This document shows positions 21,087 through 30,557 of a stretch of 64,000 nt of DNA, one piece after another. The DNA is from Rosistilla ulvae. Its GTDB lineage: Bacteria > Planctomycetota > Planctomycetia > Pirellulales > Pirellulaceae. The translations under genes were made by a program, and so were the position numbers. Each line of letters starts with the position of its first letter. Within the stretch, counting starts at the first letter, position 1. The stretch covers positions 3,038,001 to 3,102,000 of the forward strand of contig NZ_CP036261.1 of NCBI RefSeq assembly GCF_007741475.1. Direction: 5' to 3'. The notes below the pieces were generated by a model. It made no database searches. It worked only from the letters and a program-made list of their open reading frames with translations, and was not told the origin of the DNA.

Positions 21087-21404
21087 GAATATCTTTGGGC
21101 TCAACGGAGAATGGCCGCACCGATCGGATCGCGGCGTTGGAACTGCTATTTCAAAACGATGACGACGGCAACGACTTTGCTTCGTGTCGATAGACGCAGC
21201 CTACCGCCCCAAGCTATCGCATGCAGGCGGATACCGGACGCCGCTAGGACGGCGGTCACTCTGGTGGAATGCTACCATCGCTTCGGGGGTGTGGCAATCA
21301 GCCGGATGATCGAGCGCTCCCTAACCTGTCGCATCGTCGTTCCGACGCGACAGGTTGATTCGTAACGCGGTGACAAATGGATGCCACCGCGTTGCACGGT
21401 CAGG
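21087..21404. other. Intergenic region with a strong dyad
   Basis: It has no gene. AACCTGTCGC at 21323-21332 pairs perfectly with GCGACAGGTT at 21347-21356, 50-80 bp after the P-type ATPase stop. There is no T tract, so it may be a Rho-independent-like stem or a protein site. Confidence 0.5.
21323..21356. terminator. Dyad downstream of the P-type ATPase gene
   Basis: A 10-bp perfect inverted repeat with a 14-bp loop that itself contains a GTCG/CGAC pairing. It lies after the ATPase stop on the minus strand. It lacks a U tract, so termination is uncertain. Confidence 0.4.
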
Positions 21405-24107
21405 CTACGTCTGTGGGTGACGTTTCGCCCAGCTCCATTTGTGCAGCTCCATGATCGGCAGGATGGTCAACGCCAGCAACAACAACACGCCCCACTGATG
21501 CAGCGGCAGCGGTTCGGCGCCGAGCAGCGATTGCCCCAAGCTGGTGTGCATGGCGATGAAGTGGATTCCGAACGCAGCGAGCGTTCCGCCCAGCAGGATC
21601 GGGCTTCGCAGTGGCGATAGCGAGAACGCCGACTTGGTTTCCGAGCGGCAGTTGCCGATGTGAACGTTCTCGAACAAAACCAACAGCAACAACAATGCGT
21701 TGCGAGCCGAAGCGGCTTGCGCCTCGGTGGCGCCTTCGGGCAGGAACCATCGGAACGTCAAGAACCCGATCCCGCCGATGACTAGCGCGGCGACGACGGT
21801 TCGTTCGATCATCAATTGATCGAAGATGCGTTCCGACGGCGAGCGAGGCTTGCGTTTCAGCACGCCCCCTTCGTTCGGCTCAAACGCCAACGCAACGTCT
21901 TGAATTCCATTGGTGACCAGATTCAGCCACAGGATCTGCACGGGCAGCAGCGGCAGGTAGGGAGTGCCGGTGGCGATGGCCAACGTCATCAGCACCAACT
22001 CGGCCGCACCGGTGGAGATCAACAGGTAGATCACTTTGCGAATGTTGTCGTAGGCGACGCGGCCCTGTTCGACACCGCTGACGATCGTGGCAAAGTTGTC
22101 GTCGCTGATGACAAGTTCGCCCGCTTCCCGAGCCACATCGGTGCCGCTCTTGCCCATCGCAACGCCGATATTGGAAACTCGAAGCGCCGGCGCGTCGTTG
22201 ACTCCGTCGCCCGTCACGGCGACGAAGTGCCCAGCACTGCGAGCCGCTTCGACAATGTCCAGCTTCTGCCGCGGGGCGACGCGAGCAAAGACGCGCACGC
22301 GGCGGACCGCCTCGGCAATCTCCTCCTGCGATTTCCCCAACAGTTCGTCACCGGTCATGACCTGCGACTCGTCTTCGGCAAGCCCCAGTTGCCGCGCGAT
22401 CGCCAGCGCGGTGACGCGATGGTCGCCGGTGATCATCGAAACCGAGACGCCCGCATCGGCGCAATCCTTCACCGCTTCCTTCACCCCCGGACGCAGTGGA
22501 TCGATCATACCGACGAAGCCAAGAAAGCGCAGATTGGTCGGCTTTGCAGGAATCGATTCCGGCCTGATCGGTTCCTCGACGTGACCGTCGGCCAACGCAA
22601 GCACTCGATAGCCTTGTTCGGCCATGTGCGTCGCGGTTTGCTCCAACTGCTGACGGTCAAAATTCGCGTGGCTCGCTTCGCTGCACATCTCCAGCACGCG
22701 TTCGGGTCCACCTTTGACGAAGACCGACACACCGTCGTCGACGCGATTGTAGACCGCCGCGAATTGATGTTCCGACTCAAATGGAATCTGGTTCACCTGC
22801 GGGTGCGCATCGAGCGTACGCTCTCGGTCGCACCCCACTTTGTGCCCCAGCGAGAGAAATGCGACATCGACAGCATCGCCCCGCCAGTTCCACGTTCCAT
22901 CGTGCGGATGCAGATCCGCTTCGTTGCAAAGGACTCCCGCGCGGGCTAGCTCGACAAGCGTCGTGCCGCTCTCTTGGCTCGCCGGCTTGCCGTCCTGCAA
23001 GACTTCGCCCGAAGGAATAAAGCCTTCGCCAGTCACCTGAAAGACCGCTCCGTCGGGAGCGTGGATTTCGCGAATCGTCATCTCATTACAAGTCAACGTT
23101 CCGGTCTTGTCGGTCGCGATCAGAGTGCAGCTGCCCAGTCCTTCAACGGCTGTCAAACGCCGCACGATCAAACCATGTTTGGCCATCCGCGTCGTGGCAA
23201 CCGCCAGAGCGACCGTCATGGCGACGGGCAAGCCTTCGGGAATCGCCGCCACCGCCAACGCCACGGCGAACGTAAACATCTCGCCCACCGAATAGCCGCC
23301 CAACACAACGCCCATCGTTCCGATCGCGGCGGAGGCGACCAACATGATGATCGCAATCGCACGCGTGAACCGCTCCATCCGCTCCACCAGCGGCGGGCTG
23401 CCACCGGTGTCGCTCAGCACGTCGAGCGCCAGTTGGCCGACGCTGGTCGCACTGCCGGTGGCGACGACCAAGCCCTTGCCGCGACCTCGCGTCACGATCG
23501 ATCCGGCGTAGGTCATGTTCAAGCGATCGGCAATCGGCGTCGCTTCGGGACCCTCCCAATTTGCATCCTTCGTCACCGGCAACGATTCGCCAGTCAACAA
23601 CGATTCATCCGCTTCCAAGCCGTGAGCCGAGATCAAACGGATATCGGCGGGAATCCGGTTTCCCGATTCCAGCCAAACGACGTCGCCGGGGACGACACCT
23701 TCGGCATCGATCTCGGTCACTTCGCCATCGCGCTGCACCGTGGCGTGAATCTGCAACAACTTTTTCAAGGCGTGGCTGCTCTGTTCCGCCTTCCATTCCT
23801 GGTAGGAGCCGATGATCGCATTGAGCACCAGCACGCCCATGATGAATGCGGCATCTTTGACATCTCCCATCGCAACCGAAACGATCGCCGCGAGCGCGAG
23901 GATGTAGATCAGCGGACTGCGGAACTGACGCAGCACGATCGCCCACAGCGGAGTCGGCGGCTTTTGTGGCAGATGGTTAGGGCCGTATCTTTCCAGTCGC
24001 TGTTCCGCTTCGGCTCGGCTGAGCCCACGTTGCGTCGCATCCAATAGTTGCGACGCAGAGTCCGCATCGAGGCTGTGCCATGCAGCCATCGTTTGATCGT
24101 TGTTCAT
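21405..24107 (-). CDS. Cation-translocating P-type ATPase, Ca2+-ATPase-like
   Basis: A 900-aa P2A-like pump. The N-terminal cation ATPase domain is followed by TGES (172-175, actuator), PEGLP (290-294, in M4), DKTGT (333-337, phosphorylation site) and TGDGVNDAPAL (hinge). About ten membrane helices fit the pattern. The PEGLP motif and the absence of heavy-metal CPx motifs argue for Ca2+ or another hard cation, not Cu/Zn; the substrate cannot be fixed from sequence by eye. The start at 24107 fits the usual N-terminus, though no strong Shine-Dalgarno is seen. The upstream universal stress protein gene is on the same strand, 151 bp away. Confidence 0.93.
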   Translation of the reverse strand: MNNDQTMAAWHSLDADSASQLLDATQRGLSRAEAEQRLERYGPNHLPQKPPTPLWAIVLRQFRSPLIYILALAAIVSVAMGDVKDAAFIMGVLVLNAIIGSYQEWKAEQSSHALKKLLQIHATVQRDGEVTEIDAEGVVPGDVVWLESGNRIPADIRLISAHGLEADESLLTGESLPVTKDANWEGPEATPIADRLNMTYAGSIVTRGRGKGLVVATGSATSVGQLALDVLSDTGGSPPLVERMERFTRAIAIIMLVASAAIGTMGVVLGGYSVGEMFTFAVALAVAAIPEGLPVAMTVALAVATTRMAKHGLIVRRLTAVEGLGSCTLIATDKTGTLTCNEMTIREIHAPDGAVFQVTGEGFIPSGEVLQDGKPASQESGTTLVELARAGVLCNEADLHPHDGTWNWRGDAVDVAFLSLGHKVGCDRERTLDAHPQVNQIPFESEHQFAAVYNRVDDGVSVFVKGGPERVLEMCSEASHANFDRQQLEQTATHMAEQGYRVLALADGHVEEPIRPESIPAKPTNLRFLGFVGMIDPLRPGVKEAVKDCADAGVSVSMITGDHRVTALAIARQLGLAEDESQVMTGDELLGKSQEEIAEAVRRVRVFARVAPRQKLDIVEAARSAGHFVAVTGDGVNDAPALRVSNIGVAMGKSGTDVAREAGELVISDDNFATIVSGVEQGRVAYDNIRKVIYLLISTGAAELVLMTLAIATGTPYLPLLPVQILWLNLVTNGIQDVALAFEPNEGGVLKRKPRSPSERIFDQLMIERTVVAALVIGGIGFLTFRWFLPEGATEAQAASARNALLLLLVLFENVHIGNCRSETKSAFSLSPLRSPILLGGTLAAFGIHFIAMHTSLGQSLLGAEPLPLHQWGVLLLLALTILPIMELHKWSWAKRHPQT

Positions 24108-24258
24108 CTTGCTTTTAGCCTACGTTTGTCGTCCGTGATCTCTGCTGTCAATATTTGCAAATCGATACGCCTGCAAGAATGCCAAGCGTGTCCAGGGCGG
24201 CATGTCTCTTGCCTATGAAATGAAAGTCCGGTGGAGCGAGCGCAAATCCCGCCGGGGA

Positions 24259-25221
24259 TCAGCTGCCGGTTTGGTTGTCGTCATCCGCCGCCGATTCGGG
24301 CGAAATGAAGGCATCGGGTTTGATCGTCAACAACGAACACTTCGCCAACTCGAGAACACGTTCAGCCGTGTTGCCGATCAGCGCTCCGGCGATTCCCGAT
24401 CTCGCCATCGTTCCCAAGACGATCATCTCCACGTTCTCTTCATCTGCAAACTTGGCGACGGAGTCTCCCGCTTCGATTTTGCCTTCGATCAAATGGACGC
24501 GGCGATCCCGATGGCTCAATCCGAACGGTTCGAGCACCTCATCGACCTCTTTCGCGATATCCGCCTCGGAGCTTTTGCGGAAGTTGGCGAGATCGTTCGC
24601 AGAGAAGGTCGACTTTAACAGCGTCGGAGTAAACAGCACCCATGCATGCACGACGTGCATTTCCTTCTGCTGCAATTCCGCGAGCGACTTCGTGAGGTCC
24701 AGGACTTCGCGCGTCATCTTGTAGTGCGCCGAATTGTTCCGCGCGGGATCGATGGCGGCGACGATCCGCCCCGATGACGCTGCGTAGTTCGGGTGAATAA
24801 GCGCCAAGGCACAAGGACTGTTCCGCATCAGACGGCTGCCGGTGGTGCCGTAGAAGGCGGAACTGCGGCTGTTTGTTCCTCGCGTCACACGAACCAGCAG
24901 ATCGTGGTCGGCGTGGAAGACCTCGTCGCAGAGCGCTCGCGACGTCTTGCCTCGCAGAACTTTTGTCGTGACGTCCAGTCCCTGTTTGCGAATCGGTTCG
25001 GCGAGCTCTTCGAGCTTCTGCTGCTTGTCGTCGAGCATCAACTGCTGATGAGCTTCCGAATGCGGGACGACGTTCCGTGCGATCCAGGAAAGATCGGGCA
25101 GCACATCGACAAGCGTCAACCGCGCCTTGCTGGGCACGGCGACCGAGAGCGCCCAGTCCAATGCGGGATGTGTGGTGCTGCGCGTGTCGAGAGCAATGAG
25201 AATGTTCCGAAATCGTTTCAT
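24259..25221 (-). CDS. Universal stress protein with two Usp domains
   Basis: A 320-aa tandem Usp protein. The first domain (about 1-145) starts FRNILIALDTRS and has a degenerate nucleotide loop around STAFYGTTGSRL-like sequence. The second domain (about 150-305) starts RIVAAIDPA and carries the ATP-binding pattern GTMARSGIAGALIGNTAERV. Such proteins respond to energy and oxygen stress. Its place just upstream of a cation pump on the same strand could mean joint control. Confidence 0.9.
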   Translation of the reverse strand: MKRFRNILIALDTRSTTHPALDWALSVAVPSKARLTLVDVLPDLSWIARNVVPHSEAHQQLMLDDKQQKLEELAEPIRKQGLDVTTKVLRGKTSRALCDEVFHADHDLLVRVTRGTNSRSSAFYGTTGSRLMRNSPCALALIHPNYAASSGRIVAAIDPARNNSAHYKMTREVLDLTKSLAELQQKEMHVVHAWVLFTPTLLKSTFSANDLANFRKSSEADIAKEVDEVLEPFGLSHRDRRVHLIEGKIEAGDSVAKFADEENVEMIVLGTMARSGIAGALIGNTAERVLELAKCSLLTIKPDAFISPESAADDDNQTGS

Positions 25222-25762
25222 GAAGTGCGGCCTGCGTTTGGAGCGTCGAGAACGGATGTGCGGCGAATCTGCTTTACGTTAAGCAACCGTTGTGCCAATA
25301 GAAATTTTTGGCGGTGCTAAGTGGATGGGGGGCGGGATCTGACAAGCACGTCGCCTACTGTGCGTCCTTGTCACACACTGCGCGCCTCATTGGGGATTGT
25401 CTGGCGATTCCAGAGGGCCCCGCGGGCTGGTGTTCATGGGCGGATTCATCGAGATTTCCCAACTCCGCCTTATTGCAACCTCTGGCTAGCGATACGCCTG
25501 CGTTGCGGCAAGTTGTGGAAGATTCGGGGGGGATTTCTTCGCGATATCACAGCGATTGAGGGCCTTTGCTGAGCTCAATCGCTCGCGCGATGAACGAGAT
25601 CCCTTGTTGCCCTCTCACCGCGGTCCAATGGGGCGCACTTTGGGGCTCCGCTAGCCGGAGCATCGAGCTGGGATTCGGTCGTTGCCAGAAGGTGGGAGAG
25701 GCATTCCCGATCGAGCAATCCGCGGCTGGGGATTCCGAATCGCAGGATGCGTCTGCCAGGGG
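25222..25762. other. Intergenic region without a credible gene
   Basis: Short open frames on both strands lack start signals. It separates the Usp gene start from the end of the receiver gene and should carry the Usp promoter, which I could not place. Confidence 0.5.
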
Positions 25763-26125
25763 TCAGACGGCGGAAAGGACGCGTTGGATCGCTGCCTGAA
25801 GGTCGCTGCTGCGGATCGGTTTGACGAGGAATTCGTCGACGCATCCCCAACTATCGTTTTTGGGTTTGTCTTTCGAGGAGACGACGATAACGGGGACACG
25901 CTGCGTCTTGCGGATCTCGGCGACTGCTTCGAGTCCGCACAATTCGGACATCATGATGTCGGTGATCACGAGATCCGGTTCTTCGCGCTGACACAAATCG
26001 ACAAGCTCTCGACCGTTGGCTGCGATCCCGACGACTTCATGCCCGAAGCGTGGCAGGATTCGCCGGAAATAGTCGCGAATTTCCGGCTCGTCGTCGGCGA
26101 CGACGATTCGCAGAACTTTGGTCAT
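25763..26125 (-). CDS. Single-domain response regulator
   Basis: A 120-aa CheY-like receiver. The acidic pocket is VVADDEPE (residues 8-15), the phospho-acceptor Asp is in LVITDIMM (about 55), and the Lys is in EFLVKPI. There is no output domain. Its ATG overlaps the stop of the histidine kinase gene (ATGA at 26122-26125), which indicates translational coupling and a cognate pair. It could relay phosphate or act by protein contacts. Confidence 0.92.
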   Translation of the reverse strand: MTKVLRIVVADDEPEIRDYFRRILPRFGHEVVGIAANGRELVDLCQREEPDLVITDIMMSELCGLEAVAEIRKTQRVPVIVVSSKDKPKNDSWGCVDEFLVKPIRSSDLQAAIQRVLSAV

Positions 26126-28815
26126 GGATCTGTTCCTTCCAGGGGCAGCATAATTCTGAATTCAGCACCTCCCCCTTCGTCGCAGTTTCCCGCTGCAATC
26201 GTACCGGAGTGGGCGTCGATGATTCTCTTAGCAATTGCCATGCCCAAACCCGTCCCCTTCGATTTCGTCGTGAAAAACGCTTCGAAAGCTCGACTTTTCT
26301 GCTCCTCCGAAAGACCGGGACCGTTATCGCGGACCGAAACGCACACTCCGGGCGCGCCATTGAACACCCCGGACGAACATTCGATATGAATCCGAACCGG
26401 ATCGCTTCCCGCCGCAAGCGCATTCTCGTAAAGGTTCCGGAACACCTGCTCCATCCGAAACGCGTCGATGTCGCAGACCGGATCGATCCCTTGCGGCTGC
26501 TCGATAAGCTCTGCGTCGCGGTGGGCATGCGCCGAATCGATCTGTGTCCACGCGCTCCGCCAGACGCTGCTGAGTTTGCGCGGCGATCGTTCCAGGTGGA
26601 TCGGTGCCGCGTAATTGCGTAGCTCTTCCAGCAGATGATGCAGCGCGTCTTTTGCGTTGGCGATCTTTTGCAGATCTCGACTCGCTTCCGTACCCTCGAC
26701 AATCTCGAACTCAAGCATTTCGACTCCAACTTGGATTCGTTGCAGCGCGTTGCGACTCTCGTGCGCAATCGCTGTATGCATCTGCCCAATCGTTGCCAAC
26801 CGTTCGGATTGGACCAGTTGCTCGCGGGCGATTTGCAATTCTGTCATGTCGGTGATCAGTCCCTCCAGCGCCAGCAGATTGCCCTCTGCATCCCAGACGC
26901 CGCGGCCGTGATCCCACATCCAACGCGGCTGACCATCGCGATGGCGAATCCGATACACCACTTGATACGGTTGTTTCTTCGCAAGAGCCGATTGGATCTG
27001 ATCCCACAATGCTTCCCTGTCTTCGGGCACGATCAGATCGAACCACTCGGGGCTGCCCGCCATGATGTCTTCCGCAGGATAGCCGCTCAAGTTTCGGCAA
27101 CCATCGCTGATGAACTCGGTCGGCCAGTCTTTATCGTTGAGACAACGATAGGCGGCTCCGGGAAGGTTGCTGACCAAAGTCGCCAGCTGACGTTGGCTCT
27201 CTTGCAGCGCCGCCTCGGTCTGCTTGCGCTGCGTCACATCGCGAGCGATGATCGAGTAACCGATCGTCGCTGCTTCGGGACTGCGGATCGCCGAGATCGT
27301 CAACGACACGTCGATCCGCCGGCCATCTTTCGCCACACGGACGGTCTCGAACTGGTCGATCTGCTCCCCACGCTGCAGGCGCCCCTGCAGTTCCTGGAAC
27401 TCGTCACGTCGGTCTTCGGGGATCAGAATCGAGATCGGCTGACCGACCGCCTCGTCCGCCGAATATCCGTAGATCTGCTCGGCACCTCGGTTCCACGTTT
27501 CGATCGTGTTGTCCAAGCTATTGCTGATCACGGCGGCGTCGGTCGATTCGACAATCGCCACCATCCGCCGCTGCGCTAAATCGACTTGCACCCGCTCGAT
27601 GGCCAGTCCCGCCAGATTCGCGCAGTGCGTGGCGAACGTCAGGTCACTCTCCTCTGGAACGCAAGGCTCGTGGCAATACATCGCAAACGCCCCAAGAACA
27701 TCTCCAGTCGACGAAACGATCGGTTCGGACCAACATGCGCGTAGATTAGCCCGAGCTGCCAAGTCGCGGTAATCGTCCCACAGCTGGCTTTTCTGTATAT
27801 CGTCGACAATGACGCGTTGCCCCGTGAAGGCGGCAGCCCCGCATGCGCCGGCCGATGCCCCCATCGCAACCCCGTCGATTGCCTTGGAATAGGATTCGTC
27901 GAGCCCGACGGTCGCGCCATGCCGCAGCGTGCCACTCTCGCGATCCAACAACATCACGCAGCCGAGGGTTCCCGGGCGTGTCCGTTCGGCAAACGTGACG
28001 AGAGTTGTCAGAACCTTTTCCAAGGAATCGCCTCGCGCCAGACATTCGAGCACCTCGGTGTGACCACGCAGCTCTGATTCCAACCGCTTGCGATCGGAGA
28101 TGTCGCGAACGATCCCCGAAAAAATCCGCTGCCCCGCGATCTGCAGTTCACTAACTGCAAGCTCCATCGGAAACGTCGAACCGTCCTTCCGGCGACCGAT
28201 CACTTCACGCCCGATCCCGATGATCTTCCTCTCGCCCGTCGCGAGGTAGTTTCCGACGTAGCGATCGTGTTGCGAGTGATACGGTTCGGGCATCAACTCT
28301 TTAACGTTGCGACCGATCGCCTCCGCGGCGGCGTACCCAAACAACCGCACCGCAGCCGGATTGAACGACTGGATCGTCCCTCGCTGGTCGATCGTGATGA
28401 TCGCGTCGACAGCCGATTCGACCACCGCCTTGGTCAACGCTTCGGAACCCTCCTGCGAGACATGCGTCGCGTCGATGTCGGTGCTGATTCCAAACCAATG
28501 GGTGACCTCGTTGTTTTCGTCGAACATCGGCTCGGCGCGGACCAGATGCCAACAGTAGCTTCCATCGGCCATTCGATAGCGGGTCTGAAACTCATAGCTT
28601 TTTGGATTGCGAACCATCCTCCCCCAGTCGTTGACGACGCGATCACGGTCCTCGGGATGAATCACGTCCGACCACCCCCAACCGATCGCTTCATCCGGAG
28701 ACTGTCCGGTGCGCTCATGCCACTTTCGGTTGAAGAAATCAGCCTCGCCATCGGGACGGCAGGTCCAGACAAGCGAAGGTAAAGGATCGGCCAGTTGTTG
28801 AAAGTGTTGATTCAT
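26122..28815 (-). CDS. Multi-PAS/GAF sensor histidine kinase
   Basis: An 897-aa soluble kinase with no membrane segment. In order it has PAS (about 5-120), PAS (125-245), GAF (250-410), PAS (415-530), PAS with PAC (535-665), then HisKA with phospho-acceptor His685 in IAHESRNALQRI. The HATPase domain ends the chain, with the N box NLYENALAAG, G1 DNGPGL and G2 GTGLGMAIAKR. The signal is presumably cytoplasmic; the four sensory domains cannot be assigned ligands by eye. It is coupled by ATGA to the receiver gene and is divergent from the NtrC-type gene. Confidence 0.93.
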   Translation of the reverse strand: MNQHFQQLADPLPSLVWTCRPDGEADFFNRKWHERTGQSPDEAIGWGWSDVIHPEDRDRVVNDWGRMVRNPKSYEFQTRYRMADGSYCWHLVRAEPMFDENNEVTHWFGISTDIDATHVSQEGSEALTKAVVESAVDAIITIDQRGTIQSFNPAAVRLFGYAAAEAIGRNVKELMPEPYHSQHDRYVGNYLATGERKIIGIGREVIGRRKDGSTFPMELAVSELQIAGQRIFSGIVRDISDRKRLESELRGHTEVLECLARGDSLEKVLTTLVTFAERTRPGTLGCVMLLDRESGTLRHGATVGLDESYSKAIDGVAMGASAGACGAAAFTGQRVIVDDIQKSQLWDDYRDLAARANLRACWSEPIVSSTGDVLGAFAMYCHEPCVPEESDLTFATHCANLAGLAIERVQVDLAQRRMVAIVESTDAAVISNSLDNTIETWNRGAEQIYGYSADEAVGQPISILIPEDRRDEFQELQGRLQRGEQIDQFETVRVAKDGRRIDVSLTISAIRSPEAATIGYSIIARDVTQRKQTEAALQESQRQLATLVSNLPGAAYRCLNDKDWPTEFISDGCRNLSGYPAEDIMAGSPEWFDLIVPEDREALWDQIQSALAKKQPYQVVYRIRHRDGQPRWMWDHGRGVWDAEGNLLALEGLITDMTELQIAREQLVQSERLATIGQMHTAIAHESRNALQRIQVGVEMLEFEIVEGTEASRDLQKIANAKDALHHLLEELRNYAAPIHLERSPRKLSSVWRSAWTQIDSAHAHRDAELIEQPQGIDPVCDIDAFRMEQVFRNLYENALAAGSDPVRIHIECSSGVFNGAPGVCVSVRDNGPGLSEEQKSRAFEAFFTTKSKGTGLGMAIAKRIIDAHSGTIAAGNCDEGGGAEFRIMLPLEGTDP

Positions 28816-29216
28816 TGCTACAGCTCTCTCGCTCGATGCATCGAAGTCTCATTCCGCAACGCCAACTCCCTCCCAGGTCATGACGGGAAGCCGCTACGGT
28901 CAAACGGGATGCCTGGTGCACGACCGGCTCGATTCGAATCGGAATATTCTAACGCGATTCGACATCTTAACCATGACGAAGGATACGTCTGAACACTGGT
29001 TTGGGGGGCGGGAACAGGCAGAGTCCTCACACGAAACGGAACCGCCAGCAAGGCAAATCCTTGTTTCAAATTGAGCGATCCAATGGCACACCCTAGCGTA
29101 CGGTTCCTCCGGAAAATCGGACGCCTGCGCATGCCGGGGAATTGGGCAAAGCAAAAAAAGTTTCAGCCCTGGATCCGCCAGTTCGCACGATCGGCCATTC
29201 GCGATAGACTACCGAA
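28816..29216. other. Divergent promoter region between kinase and NtrC-type regulator
   Basis: About 400 bp with no gene. I looked for a -24/-12 sigma-54 element and found no good match here; TGGCACACCCTAGCG at 29075 has the wrong spacing. Confidence 0.45.
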
Positions 29217-30557
29217 ATGACAGAAGACACCTTTGATATATTGTTCGTCGAGGACGATCCGGAGTTCAGCTCAGGCTACGTTCGATGGTTCGATAAACAC
29301 GGACACAGCGTCGAACACGCGACCACTGGGCAGGAAGCGGTCCGCCGATGCGATCAGCGTGAATTCGACATCATCGTGCTCGATTGGAATCTGCCGGGAC
29401 TGAGCGGGCTGGAACTCGTGCAGCGGATGTGCGAAGAAAATCCCGATACCGAGATCATCGTGCTGACCGGCGAGGGGACGATCGAAAAGGCTGTCGAATC
29501 GATGCGCCGCGGCGTCTTCGATTTTCTGTCCAAACCGTTTTCGATGAGTGGTCTCGAACGACGCTGCAAAGCGGCACTCGAACGCAGACGGCTGAAAATG
29601 GAAAACGCCCGATTGCGCGAAGTCATCGACCGCGGACGGACGCCCGATCGCAAGATGATCGGGGAATCGAAACCGATGAAGACGCTTTACCGGTTGATCG
29701 ATCGCGTGGCTCCCACCGACAAAGCCGTTCTGATCCAAGGCGAAAGCGGAACGGGAAAAGAACTTGTCGCACAAGCGATTCACGCCGGCAGTCCTCGCGC
29801 ACAACGCCCCCTCGTCACGATCAACTGTGCGGCGCTGCCGGAACAGTTGGTCGAGAGCGAACTGTTTGGACACGAGAAGGGAGCGTTCACCGGAGCGACT
29901 GCCGCAAAGCCGGGGCTATTTGAAATCGCCGACGAGAGCACGCTGTTCATCGATGAGATCGGGGAACTGCCGCTCTCGCTGCAGCCCAAGTTGCTGCGCG
30001 TGCTCGAAGATGGTTCGCTGCGCCGCGTCGGATCGCATAAGCAGCGCCGCGTTAACGTCCGCATCGTCGCGGCAACCAACCGCGACTTGCAACAAGAGGT
30101 GGCGGAGCATCGATTCCGCGAAGATCTGTTCTACCGCATCAATGTGATGCCGCTGAATCTACCGCCGCTGCGGCAGCGGACCGGCGACATTGAATTGCTG
30201 ATCGATCATTTCCTTGGCAACGATTGGGAGATCGAAGCCGATGCCCGCGCCGCGTTGCTCAACTGCCAATGGCCCGGCAACATCCGCCAACTGATCAATA
30301 CGATCGACCGCGCCCAGATCCTCGCCGACGACGGCGTCATCACGATCGAAGACCTTCCGGCCGAAATGACGTCCCGGAAAAAGAGCGTGGTTTCCGAAAA
30401 GGCCCCCGCAGACAGTTCGATCTACGCGGTGATGCGGGCCCATCTGATCGACGTGCTCCGGCGCGAGCAAGGCAATAAAACCCAAGCCGCGCAGGCCCTC
30501 GGCGTCGACCGCCGCAAGCTGTATCGGATGCTGCTGCAATACGACATCGGCGAATAG
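29217..30557 (+). CDS. NtrC-family sigma-54-dependent response regulator
   Basis: A 446-aa activator. The receiver has phospho-acceptor Asp56 in VLDWNLPG. The AAA+ domain has Walker A GESGTGKE (175-182), the sigma-54-contact loop GAFTGA (222-227) and Walker B STLFIDEIGE. A Fis-type HTH ends the protein (TQAAQALGVDRRKLYRML). It activates RNA polymerase carrying sigma-54. Being divergent from the kinase/receiver pair, it is probably driven by that kinase. A hairpin plus T tract follows the stop at 30573-30596. Confidence 0.95.
   Translation: MTEDTFDILFVEDDPEFSSGYVRWFDKHGHSVEHATTGQEAVRRCDQREFDIIVLDWNLPGLSGLELVQRMCEENPDTEIIVLTGEGTIEKAVESMRRGVFDFLSKPFSMSGLERRCKAALERRRLKMENARLREVIDRGRTPDRKMIGESKPMKTLYRLIDRVAPTDKAVLIQGESGTGKELVAQAIHAGSPRAQRPLVTINCAALPEQLVESELFGHEKGAFTGATAAKPGLFEIADESTLFIDEIGELPLSLQPKLLRVLEDGSLRRVGSHKQRRVNVRIVAATNRDLQQEVAEHRFREDLFYRINVMPLNLPPLRQRTGDIELLIDHFLGNDWEIEADARAALLNCQWPGNIRQLINTIDRAQILADDGVITIEDLPAEMTSRKKSVVSEKAPADSSIYAVMRAHLIDVLRREQGNKTQAAQALGVDRRKLYRMLLQYDIGE

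Noticed and set aside
21816-24047. Long plus-strand frames (377 and 357 aa) over the P-type ATPase
   Set aside because: They are shadows of a gene with all P-type ATPase motifs.
29075-29090. A sigma-54 promoter before the NtrC-type gene (TGGCACACCCTAGCG)
   Set aside because: The distance between GG and GC is one base short and the -12 part lacks TT.
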